This document shows positions 1-5,398 of a stretch of DNA of 5,985 nucleotides, in pieces. The stretch covers positions 1 through 5,985 of the forward strand of contig DATKYV010000249.1 of assembly GCA_035528275.1 (NCBI GenBank), read 5' to 3'. Source of the stretch: DATKYV01 sp035528275 (lineage in GTDB: Bacteria > Acidobacteriota > Terriglobia > UBA7540). A model generated the notes under the pieces. That model searched no databases. It saw nothing but the letters and a program-made list of their open reading frames with translations, and was not told where the DNA came from. The position numbers were made by a program, and so were the translations under genes. Every line of letters starts with the position of its first letter. Positions within the stretch are counted from its first letter, which is position 1.

Positions 1-183
1 GCAAATCGGGGAATTCGAATCCAGCGCCGCCGAGGAGGCAAACGGGACGCCGCAGCGCGCGCAGGCAGCCCCTTGCCATGGTTCGAGGCCCTCCCAACAA
101 GATCCGCAAACGTCCACCAGGCTCGCGCGCTCGAGCTCTCGGTGGCAGAGGCAGCAGGGTGTGGGGAAAAGGACCGCGAACAG
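1..183 (-). CDS. comF: ComF-family phosphoribosyltransferase, N-terminal part (cut by left window edge)
   Basis: Reading the minus strand from about 183 to 1 gives an uninterrupted frame with the hallmark ComF N-terminus: a hydrophobic LFAVLFPTPCCLC segment, then VCGSCW, then CARCGVPFAS. The three CxxC pairs form the zinc-ribbon part that precedes the phosphoribosyltransferase domain in ComF/GntX proteins, and that domain lies beyond the window. ComF proteins are linked to DNA uptake in competent bacteria, but in most lineages their substrate is unknown. The frame is open back to the TAG of the upstream DksA-like gene (280-282), yet it contains no ATG, GTG or TTG before the first CxxC. The only near-cognate start is CTG at 183-181, with an AGGAG 12 nt upstream (196-200). 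An internal GTG at 117-115 would delete the first CxxC. The identity is firm from the cysteine pattern; the start is unresolved. It follows the DksA-like gene on the same strand, about 96 nt downstream of its stop, so cotranscription is likely. Confidence 0.83.
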   Translation of the reverse strand, partial: MFAVLFPTPCCLCHRELERASLVDVCGSCWEGLEPWQGAACARCGVPFASSAALDSNSPIC

Positions 184-279
184 ACTACCGGCGAGCTCCT
201 GGAAGAGTGGGAGAGGAAAGGGTTGGCGTCCGACCGATGGGTGGAAGGCGAGCCTCGCTTTCCGGTGGGATGGTCCGGA

Positions 280-633
280 CTACAGAAGGCCGAGCTCTTG
301 TTTTTCCTGACACTCGATGCAGTGGCGAGCCCAGGGGACAGCCTCCAGCCGTTTGTGCTGGACCTCTTCGTGGCACGCCACGCAAAGCCCGTAATCGCCG
401 TTCTTCAGGCGTTCCAGAGCCTCCGTGACGAACTGCAAGATGCAGCGGTTGTCGTGGCTCTGGTGGAATAGAAACTCTTTGGTGTAGGAGTTGGCCGCTT
501 TGTCGGCGACGTCCTGGGTGATTTCTTCATCCGCCTCGCGGCCGTCCTGCTCGGATTTGGCCACCACTCGCTGCAGCTCCTCTTGCTTTGCCAGGAGCCG
601 CTTCCTGTAAAATTCCGCTTTCTTTTTGTCCAT
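280..633 (-). CDS. DksA/TraR-family zinc-finger transcriptional regulator
   Basis: The protein is 117 aa. Residues about 1-75 are a charged, helical, coiled-coil-like segment. It carries DVADKAA (D41, D44, A46), matching the DxxDxA tip motif that DksA inserts into the RNA polymerase secondary channel. The C-terminus has a four-cysteine zinc finger, CVAC (84-87) and CIEC (105-108), flanked by KRLEAVPWARHC, typical of the family. E. coli DksA is 151 aa, so this is a short version of the kind common in Acidobacteria-like genomes. The family modulates transcription initiation, often together with ppGpp. I chose the ATG at 633 because the upstream in-frame ATG (675) and TTG (696) fall inside the likely promoter; AGGG (642-639) lies 5 nt before it. 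comF follows on the same strand. An IS1-like transposase remnant lies directly upstream, in divergent orientation. Confidence 0.92.
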   Translation of the reverse strand: MDKKKAEFYRKRLLAKQEELQRVVAKSEQDGREADEEITQDVADKAANSYTKEFLFHQSHDNRCILQFVTEALERLKNGDYGLCVACHEEVQHKRLEAVPWARHCIECQEKQELGLL

Positions 634-673
634 GACCACCCTGTGAGCTTTCTTTGCCTCTGCCAAAACCGAC

Positions 674-703
674 ATTGTAGTTTGGATTGACCGCAACTGT
701 CAA
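674..703 (-). promoter_or_regulatory. Sigma70-type promoter of the DksA-like gene
   Basis: On the minus strand TTGACA (703-698, six of six to consensus) is followed by an 18-bp spacer and TACAAT (679-674, five of six). Transcription would begin near 667, leaving a leader of about 34 nt before the ATG at 633. The -35 box lies at the edge of the transposase remnant. I see no operator-like inverted repeat overlapping it. Confidence 0.7.
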
Positions 704-1100
704 GGCGTCACGGGAGCGCGTCGAGGGCGCATTCGGATGTGATGTGGATTACGCTACTCTGGTTAAGCTCTACGGGGCAGACATGCAAGCCGGAACGCAA
801 TATAGCCCAGTCGAATGCATCGGCGCTCAGGCCGCCGTGATTACGGGCAGCCCCGATCCACGGCATATTTCTACTTGCTACGTTGAGCGCCAGAATCTCA
901 CGATGCGCATGGGGATGCGGCGCTTCACGAGGCTTACAAACGCCTTCTCAAAAAAGATTGAAAACCTCATGCACGCCGTGGCGCTTCACTTCATGTACTA
1001 CAATTTCTGCCGAATCCACCAAACGCTTCGCGTGATGCCTGCAATAGAAGCGCGACTGACGGGTCACGTATGGAGCATAGAAGAATTGATTTCTCTCTGA
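687..1100 (+). pseudogene. IS1-like DDE transposase, 5'-truncated remnant (C-terminal half)
   Basis: The frame encodes about 135 residues resembling the C-terminal half of IS1-like DDE transposases of roughly 280-300 aa. Recognisable parts are RERVEGAFGCDVDYATLVKLYG (10-30), HISTCYVERQNLTMRM (60-75), with the Glu of YVERQN (E67) fitting the last catalytic acidic residue, then RRFTRLTNAFSKK, and HFMYYNFCRIHQTLR (101-115). The N-terminal helix-turn-helix and the two catalytic Asp are missing. A TAG at 678-680 closes the frame upstream, so there is no room for the rest. Similarity appears to start around 700-710, so the TTG at 687 is probably not a true start. The natural stop at 1098-1100 is kept. 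The gene cannot encode an active transposase. It is divergent from the DksA-like gene, and its broken end touches that gene's promoter. The exact IS subgroup cannot be named from sequence reading alone. Confidence 0.85.
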
Positions 1101-1106
1101 GCGCGT

Positions 1107-1130
1107 GCCACAATTCCCGCCACAATCCCT
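1107..1130. repeat. 12-bp imperfect tandem repeat downstream of the transposase remnant
   Basis: GCCACAATTCCC (1107-1118) is followed immediately by GCCACAATCCCT (1119-1130). The two units share the 8-mer GCCACAAT and a CCC-rich tail. It starts 7 nt after the transposase stop, where the right end of the IS would lie, so it may be terminal-repeat debris. The left terminus is absent, so this cannot be confirmed. Confidence 0.5.
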
Positions 1131-1141
1131 CAGACCTGAGG
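1128..1141. repeat. 14-bp palindrome CCTCAG-AC-CTGAGG
   Basis: The two 6-bp arms are perfect inverted repeats with a 2-bp centre. As RNA it could only form a short stem with a tight loop; as DNA it could be a dimeric protein-binding site. Its right arm merges into the GAGGTG ribosome binding site (1138-1143) of the small ORF at 1149, so a bound protein or fold there could affect that ORF. This role is inference. Confidence 0.4.
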
Positions 1142-1148
1142 TGACAGA

Positions 1149-1331
1149 ATGGCAGAAGATAAAATTGCTGCGGCCATCCTAACGGCAATTACTGCATTAA
1201 CCGCCGGACAGGGTAGCCAATATTCTCCCAGGGGTGAGCCGGAAAAAGTCATGCAAATGTATCTGGGATATCTAGAAGGCATCGAAAAGGGCGAAGCGCC
1301 AGATTTACTCAAGCACCTTAGAAAACAATAG
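1149..1331 (+). CDS. Small hypothetical protein (60 aa)
   Basis: I do not recognise this protein. The ATG has a good ribosome binding site, GAGGTG at 1138-1143, 5 nt upstream, which is the main reason to believe it. The sequence has a short alanine-rich helical N-terminus (KIAAAILTAITAL, residues 5-17), a polar glycine/serine linker, and an amphipathic C-terminal helix (VMQMYLGYLEGIEKGEAP). There are no cysteines and no clear transmembrane span. Base composition is visibly more A+T rich than the alkA or DksA-like genes, matching the neighbouring transposase remnant and suggesting transferred DNA. Its last 14 bp overlap tail-to-tail with a minus-strand ORF. It may be a cargo gene or phage-like fragment of the inserted segment. 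Confidence 0.55.
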   Translation: MAEDKIAAAILTAITALTAGQGSQYSPRGEPEKVMQMYLGYLEGIEKGEAPDLLKHLRKQ

Positions 1332-1584
1332 TTTTTTCTCCTCGCAAAATGAGATTCCCCTTGGAATCGTTCTCAAGGTGGATGGCATAGCCGTCCGCAG
1401 ACAATTTCTGCGCTTCCCCAATGGCCGCCTTAACCCTTTCAGCATCCCTAATTGTTTGCTCTGTCACGTCGAACCCTCCGTGCAATTTACTTTCCATTTC
1501 TAAGCGGTCAAGCATCCGGGCGCGGATTGAAACTGGCCCACTACCCGGCAGCGTAGGCCGGGCTGAGCAGACTTCACACGGCAT
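1318..1584 (-). CDS. Possible small hypothetical protein (88 aa or shorter)
   Basis: The frame is open for 88 codons but matches no family I know. The part that looks most protein-like is the C-terminal 59 residues, starting at an internal Met (1497), with a helical stretch (TEQTIRDAERVKAAIGEAQKL) followed by a beta-like tail (GYAIHLEND, GNLILRGEK). The first 29 residues include a CxxC (MPCEVC) but otherwise look like low-complexity translation of non-coding DNA. None of the three possible ATG starts (1584, 1515, 1497) has a convincing Shine-Dalgarno sequence; only AAGAA precedes the first. It converges on and overlaps the 60-aa ORF by 14 bp. It may be real, a remnant, or spurious. Confidence 0.35.
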   Translation of the reverse strand: MPCEVCSARPTLPGSGPVSIRARMLDRLEMESKLHGGFDVTEQTIRDAERVKAAIGEAQKLSADGYAIHLENDSKGNLILRGEKTIVF

Positions 1585-1836
1585 TTCTTGATCGACGTCA
1601 ACGCGCGGAAGAAATCGTAGCGCGAGACCTGTGGCCGGAACTTATCTCACTTTTTCACGCCACTTGCGCCGCAGGGCATGGTGCAACCGCTCGCGGACAT
1701 CAAAGAGCACCGCGCGAAGTGGAGCCTTGCGCGATGAATGGCCTTCGTTGGAGAATGTCGAGCCGGCGAGGAGGCGAGCGCGCTCACCCTTCGCTCCGCA
1801 GGGCATAGAGGATTTTCAGCTGCCGTTGGGTGATCG
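1585..1836. other. Intergenic stretch without a convincing gene
   Basis: Neither strand carries a frame here that resembles a protein I know; the available frames are arginine- and serine-rich translations typical of shadow frames in GC-rich DNA. The 11-mer CCGCAGGGCAT occurs twice (1669-1679 and 1796-1806). I found no clear sigma70 promoter for the downstream alkA gene. Together with 1318-1584 it separates the IS-derived segment from the alkA operon. Confidence 0.5.
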
Positions 1837-2814
1837 ATGCTCTTGAAACCTCGAGAACCTTTTAGCTTCACGCGCACGCTGCGATTCATTCTCAGCCCTC
1901 CGCCGCTGCTGAACGGCCGGAAGTTCACCCCGTTGCTGGACTATTTTGAAGATGGCGAATATCGCCGGGTGTCGGAAATCGGCGGCGAGCCGGTCCTTTA
2001 CGGCGTCTCGGAAGAGGGGCAGGGGCCGAAGAAGTTTCTGCGGGTTCGCATATTGGCCGGGCTGTCCGGCCCCGACGTGATGGACGCGGTCAGGCAGCTC
2101 GTCGAGCGGCAGTTTTCGACGAATCTGGACCTCGCGCCTTTTTACCGCCTCGCCGCGACGGACCCGGTGCTCACCGAACTTGGCCGGCACTTCCACGGCA
2201 TGCGGATCCCGCAGGCGCAGAGCGTCTACGAGACGGTGGTGTCCGCCATCCTGGAACAGCAGGTGAACCTCACTTTCGCTCACCAAGTCAAGAAAGCGCT
2301 CATCGAAACCTACGGCCACCACGCGGAATTTCAGGGCCGCCGGTATAACGCCTTCCCGCTGCCCGCCGCTCTGGCCATCTTGACCCCAAGGCAACTGCGG
2401 CGCATTCAAATCTCCGGGCCGAAAGCCCGCTACATCATCGCCATCTCCCGCGCCACGCTGGACGGGAGCCTGAACCTGGAAGGGTTGCGGAGCAAGGAAC
2501 CCGCCGTCGCCCACGAAAAACTTCTCAGCCAGAAGGGCGTGGGCCCCTGGACGGCCCAGTACGTGGGCCTGCGGGCGCTCGGCCACCTCGATTGCCTGCC
2601 CGCAGCCGACGTGGGCCTGCAAAAGGCCATCCAGCGCTTCTACGGGCTCCGCAAGCAACCCACTCCGGCGCGAGTCGAGGCGCTGGCGCGAAACTGGGCG
2701 GGCTGGCGGAGCTACGCCACGTTCTACCTTTGGCTGACGTTTTGGGAAGACCGCGGCTGGATCGAAAAGACGATGGAAGATTTGAAGGCCAGAAGGCGGA
2801 GGAAAAAATCATGA
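1837..2814 (+). CDS. alkA: DNA-3-methyladenine glycosylase II (AlkA-like, HhH-GPD superfamily)
   Basis: The protein is 325 aa, slightly longer than E. coli AlkA (282 aa). It removes alkylated purines from DNA by cleaving the N-glycosidic bond, the first step of base excision repair. Residues about 1-120 fit the beta-rich AlkA N-terminal domain. Residues 121-225 begin the helical domain (YETVVSAILEQQVN is the usual HhH-GPD entry helix). The helix-hairpin-helix is KLLSQKGVGPWTAQYV (228-243), with GVGPWTA binding the DNA backbone. D258, in LPAADVGLQKA, aligns with the catalytic Asp238 of E. coli AlkA (LPDDYLIK). WAGWRSYATFYLW (287-299) is the conserved final helix. The four-Cys iron-sulfur site of Nth/MutY is absent. 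A basic tail (KARRRRKKS) ends the protein. The ATG at 1837 is preceded only by a weak GGGTGA. The stop overlaps the start of the DinB-fold gene (ATGA), indicating a coupled pair. Confidence 0.92.
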   Translation: MLLKPREPFSFTRTLRFILSPPPLLNGRKFTPLLDYFEDGEYRRVSEIGGEPVLYGVSEEGQGPKKFLRVRILAGLSGPDVMDAVRQLVERQFSTNLDLAPFYRLAATDPVLTELGRHFHGMRIPQAQSVYETVVSAILEQQVNLTFAHQVKKALIETYGHHAEFQGRRYNAFPLPAALAILTPRQLRRIQISGPKARYIIAISRATLDGSLNLEGLRSKEPAVAHEKLLSQKGVGPWTAQYVGLRALGHLDCLPAADVGLQKAIQRFYGLRKQPTPARVEALARNWAGWRSYATFYLWLTFWEDRGWIEKTMEDLKARRRRKKS

Positions 2815-3356
2815 AAGCGCCAAGCGGCACGCTGGCCCGGGAATTCCTCACCCATTCGCGCCACTCGCTCGCCCGCCATCATCTGCCGCGGATCGCCCGC
2901 TGTCTCGGAATGCTCTCCGAGAAAGAAATCTGGTGGCGGGGGAATTCCGCCTCGAGCAGCGTCGGCAACCTGGTGCTGCATCTGGAAGGCAACGTCCGGC
3001 AGTGGATTATTTCGGGACTGGGCGGCGCGCCGGACCGCCGCCAACGCGACAAGGAATTCGCGGAGCGCGGCCCGGTTCCCCGCCGGAAGCTCACGGCCAT
3101 GCTGAAAAGGACGGTGATCGAGGCCTGCCAAACCCTTGAAGAACTCTCTGCTCGCGACCTCGCGCGGAGGCGGGTGATTCAAGGGTTTCGCGTCAGCGGC
3201 CTCAAGGCTGTCGCCCACGTCACCGAACACTTCGCCTATCACACCGGCCAGATCGCCTACGCCACCAAACTCCTGCGTCGCCGCGATTTGAAATTCACAC
3301 GCCTGCCGGGAAAGAATCCGAAAAAGCAATTCCGAGGAAAGCTTCCCACCCTTTAA
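2811..3356 (+). CDS. DinB-fold (DUF1572-like) putative metal-dependent protein
   Basis: The protein is 181 aa and is expected to be a four-helix bundle of the DinB/YfiT superfamily. The likely metal ligands are visible: H57 in NLVLHLEGNVRQWI (53-66), and H140 and H144 in HVTEHFAYHTGQIAYATKLL (136-155), the usual HxxxH plus distal His arrangement. Some family members are thiol-dependent transferases (bacillithiol or mycothiol S-transferases), others have unknown roles; the substrate cannot be told here. The ATG at 2811 overlaps the alkA stop by 4 bp (ATGA), and GGAGG at 2798-2802 lies 8 nt upstream, so this start is well supported although the frame stays open further upstream inside alkA. B. 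subtilis dinB is damage-inducible, so pairing with an alkylation-repair enzyme suggests a common response to alkylating or electrophilic stress, but that is inference. It converges on the lipoprotein gene 11 nt away. Confidence 0.87.
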   Translation: MKAPSGTLAREFLTHSRHSLARHHLPRIARCLGMLSEKEIWWRGNSASSSVGNLVLHLEGNVRQWIISGLGGAPDRRQRDKEFAERGPVPRRKLTAMLKRTVIEACQTLEELSARDLARRRVIQGFRVSGLKAVAHVTEHFAYHTGQIAYATKLLRRRDLKFTRLPGKNPKKQFRGKLPTL

Positions 3357-3367
3357 CCACCCCGAAC

Positions 3368-4834
3368 TTACTGGAGCTGGTGAACCTGCCGGGCAAGCAG
3401 GGCCATGGAACCCGCCGGCACCGTGACGTTATTGATTGTGGCACCGTCGGGAAGGAAGAAAGGCAATCCCAGCACCAGCAGGGTGGGTTGGGGCCGGAGG
3501 TCCGCCAGTCCGAAGACATTCAGAAAGGCCGTGTCGCTGTTGGTGATCACCAGGACGGGCGCTCCCTGAAGCAACGAACAGCAAGGCGTCAGCGAGAAGG
3601 CTCCCGACCTGCCATCCGACTCCACACGAACCAGCGAGGAGAGATTTCCCTGGAGCATTTGCAGCCGCAGATAGATCACGGCGGCGTCAACCGTGCTGAG
3701 AGCGTCGGAGTTGAGGGTGTAGGTTCCGTGGACGACCACTTGCTGGCCCAAAGCGAGGTTCGAGCCGTCGAACGAAAGGCCCGCGAAGTTCGCATCCGGC
3801 GCCGAAATCTGGAAGGTCGTCTCGGGCAGAACATTCACCACGACGGTCTCGTTCAGAGGGAGTGTCAGACCGATGTCGGGCTCCTCTTCGGTGACGTGCA
3901 GATGGAATTGGGTCAGGTTGCCGTCCGTGTCGCGGGTGATGGAATTGACGTAACCGATAAAGGCCAGTTTATTCTCCTCGATCACGGAGCGCTCCTCCAC
4001 CTGGACCGTGCGGGCCACGATGTTGCCGTCGGGATCGAGAAACGCCTGGATTTCCAGGAAACGGCCGGTCTCAAGCTGGTTGAGCGCGGGAACGCCGGCG
4101 AGGGTGGTCTCTCCGGTCAGGCTGACGGTCGCCGTCGGACCCGTCCCGCTCAGCAGTTGAAGGCTGAGGCTGCCGATAAACGTGTCGCCAATCGGGGAGG
4201 GTGAGACGGAGCGCACAAAGCCCACCAGATTGCGCAGATCTCCGAAACCCTGTTCGTTGGCCGCTACCGGGAAAGCCGTAATAACCGGCGCGCCATTCCC
4301 GGTAATCTGCCCCTGCGAATCCACCTCGATGGTACGAAGCATGTCGAAATCCAACCGCAAGACATTGACCGCGTTCTTGACAACGGTGAGAGGAGGATTG
4401 ATGGGAATCGTCGGTGTCAGGGTCGAGAATGCAATCCCCTGGATTCTGCTAGGCGGATCCTCGGCGGGATCGTAGAGCCCGAGCTGAGGCGCTGAGAAGC
4501 CGAGGGTCACACTGTCGTAGGTTCCCTCGTCGAGGGTGGTGAGGGCAAGAACTGTCGTCGAATCTCTCAGCGAGGATAAATCAAGCTTGGTCAGCGAGGC
4601 GGAGGAAATGACCGGGATTACCGTGTCGCTTCCCTGAGGCTTGATGTTCATGCCCGTTATGCGAAGTCCGAATGAAAGGACATCGCATGCCGGTACGTCG
4701 CTGATCAACACATACAGAGCCCCAGTGCCTGGCTTCGGAGTCGCCGGCGAGGAAGAGCCTCCGTTCCCACAACTGGAAAGCATCAAAGCGGCAAGTCCCG
4801 CCGCAAGACCCACCGCTAGCTTCTTTTTGAGCAT
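3368..4834 (-). CDS. Secreted lipoprotein with DUF4382-like domain and beta-rich repeat modules
   Basis: The protein is 488 aa. The N-terminus MLKKKLAVGLAAGLAALMLSSC is a lipoprotein signal peptide: KKK, a hydrophobic core, then lipobox LSSC with C22 as the lipidated residue. A Gly/Ser/Pro linker follows. Residues about 36-195 resemble DUF4382 (GALYVLISDVPACDVLSFGLRITGMNI, then LTKLDLSSLRD and a LDEGTYDSVTLGF turn). Three beta-rich modules follow, about 202-280, 292-388 and 396-486; each has a 'G.V..I' type strand, a threonine-rich core and an 'l..G..v.v.g' strand, similar to DUF5666 repeats. The function of these families is not established; the protein should sit on the cell envelope. I chose the ATG at 4834 because of the signal peptide and the AGGGAG (4846-4841) 6 nt upstream. 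The frame remains open to 5167, but that extension is not protein-like. Only C50 and a CC pair at 418-419 remain as mature cysteines besides C22. Confidence 0.85.
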   Translation of the reverse strand: MLKKKLAVGLAAGLAALMLSSCGNGGSSSPATPKPGTGALYVLISDVPACDVLSFGLRITGMNIKPQGSDTVIPVISSASLTKLDLSSLRDSTTVLALTTLDEGTYDSVTLGFSAPQLGLYDPAEDPPSRIQGIAFSTLTPTIPINPPLTVVKNAVNVLRLDFDMLRTIEVDSQGQITGNGAPVITAFPVAANEQGFGDLRNLVGFVRSVSPSPIGDTFIGSLSLQLLSGTGPTATVSLTGETTLAGVPALNQLETGRFLEIQAFLDPDGNIVARTVQVEERSVIEENKLAFIGYVNSITRDTDGNLTQFHLHVTEEEPDIGLTLPLNETVVVNVLPETTFQISAPDANFAGLSFDGSNLALGQQVVVHGTYTLNSDALSTVDAAVIYLRLQMLQGNLSSLVRVESDGRSGAFSLTPCCSLLQGAPVLVITNSDTAFLNVFGLADLRPQPTLLVLGLPFFLPDGATINNVTVPAGSMALLARQVHQLQ

Positions 4835-5010
4835 CAAGTTCTCCCTGGGTCGTCCCTCCGGCCTCACCCATCGCGGGGCCGAACGATCCCTGGCCCCCGC
4901 GGGTTGCGGCGGCAGCCTTATTGCCAGACTTCTGGGTCTCTCCATCAGATGGTGGGAGCCCGCCACGGGGTTTTCCGACCTGCCGGCCTCTACCCCGCCA
5001 AAACCGGTCC
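4835..5010 (-). promoter_or_regulatory. Long hairpin-rich 5' leader of the lipoprotein gene (candidate structured RNA)
   Basis: If transcription starts from the promoter at 5018-5045, about 175 nt of leader precede the lipoprotein ATG. The strongest fold is a 9-bp G+C stem with one bulged G (CGCGGGGGCC, 4901-4892, with GGCCCCGCG, 4880-4872) and an 11-nt loop. Upstream of it are a CCAG-AAGT-CTGG hairpin, a CTCC...GGAG stem whose loop contains CCATCTGATGG, and a GGCAG/CTGCC pairing that could close a multibranch domain. I could not match it to a known riboswitch core. It may be a structured regulatory leader or simply GC-rich untranslated sequence. Confidence 0.4.
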
Positions 5011-5017
5011 TTGGGAA

Positions 5018-5045
5018 ATTACAGCGAATCACCCGAGGATGGCAA
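5018..5045 (-). promoter_or_regulatory. Sigma70-type promoter of the lipoprotein gene
   Basis: On the minus strand TTGCCA (5045-5040, five of six to consensus) and TGTAAT (5023-5018, five of six) are separated by 16 bp. The predicted start near 5011 gives a leader of about 175 nt. No better match was seen closer to the gene. Confidence 0.5.
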
Positions 5046-5240
5046 GGCTGAGTTGACGAGCGCAGTGATCCAGGAGATGGGAACGAACCGAAATCTTCGC
5101 CGTCCAGGCGGGAGGCTACTCGCGCCAGCCATCCTCCGGCCTGCGCACTGCGCGCCGCCCTGGACACACTGACCAGGAAATAGTCTGCAAAGCCTTCGGC
5201 CCTTCCAGTCCAAGAGACGGACGCTCGTAGCCTAAACGGC

Positions 5241-5330
5241 TGGCGGAGGGAGGGGGATTCGAACCCCCGGTGGAGTTTCCCCCACAGCGGTTTTCAAGAC
5301 CGCCGGTTTCAACCGCTCACCCATCCCTCC
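5241..5330 (-). tRNA. tRNA-Ser(UGA)
   Basis: A complete class II tRNA reads on the minus strand. The acceptor stem is GGAGGGA (5' end at 5330) with TCCCTCC (5251-5245), then discriminator G (5244) and an encoded CCA (5243-5241). The anticodon stem is GCGGT/ACCGC with loop CTTGAAA; anticodon TGA is at 5296-5294, reading UCA and probably other UCN serine codons. The long variable arm has a GTGG/CCAC stem, as expected for serine. The T arm is GGGGG-TTCGAAT-CCCCC. A TACACT -10-like box (5343-5338) lies just upstream without a clear -35 and would start transcription almost at the mature 5' end. No strong intrinsic terminator follows. Confidence 0.96.
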
Positions 5331-5398
5331 GGAGATTAGTGTAGCACGAGTGTTCCGAAGCGAATGGAGGCGGGCACGCCAACGGAGCATCGGCGCCA

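Noticed and set aside
73..471. Plus-strand ORFs of 116-132 aa (73-471 and 78-428)
   Set aside because: They lie antisense to the ComF and DksA-like frames, whose zinc-finger motifs clearly identify the coding strand; the plus-strand proteins resemble no family.
634..696. Upstream starts for the DksA-like gene (TTG at 696, ATG at 675)
   Set aside because: Both fall in the spacer or -10 box of the TTGACA/TACAAT promoter and lack a ribosome binding site; the conserved family N-terminus begins at MDKKK (633).
1805..1850. Minus-strand frame reading ITQRQLKILYALRSEG near the alkA start
   Set aside because: It looked protein-like, but it ends at a stop after a few codons, has no start or extension and matches no family with confidence.
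1816..2658. A 280-aa minus-strand ORF opposite alkA
   Set aside because: It is the antisense shadow of alkA; the plus strand carries the helix-hairpin-helix, catalytic Asp and family-wide similarity.
3340..3380. Bidirectional terminator in the 11-nt gap between the convergent genes
   Set aside because: No GC-rich hairpin with a T-run is visible there on either strand.
3380..4204. 274-aa plus-strand ORF and 4182-4475 plus-strand ORF
   Set aside because: They are shadows of the lipoprotein gene on the opposite strand; their composition is rich in Arg, Gly and His without recognisable domains.
4835..5010. Known riboswitch classes (c-di-GMP-I, cobalamin, TPP, fluoride) in the lipoprotein leader
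   Set aside because: GGCTGCCGCCGCAACC superficially resembles a cobalamin or GEMM segment, but the other conserved core elements of these classes are missing.
4835..5167. N-terminal extension of the lipoprotein frame by 111 codons
   Set aside because: The signal peptide with lipobox begins at 4834 behind a good ribosome binding site; the extension crosses the likely promoter and is not protein-like.
5160..5240. Intrinsic terminator after the tRNA-Ser gene
   Set aside because: Only a weak GCC-GAA-GGC stem near 5190-5205 followed by three T is present, too short to call.
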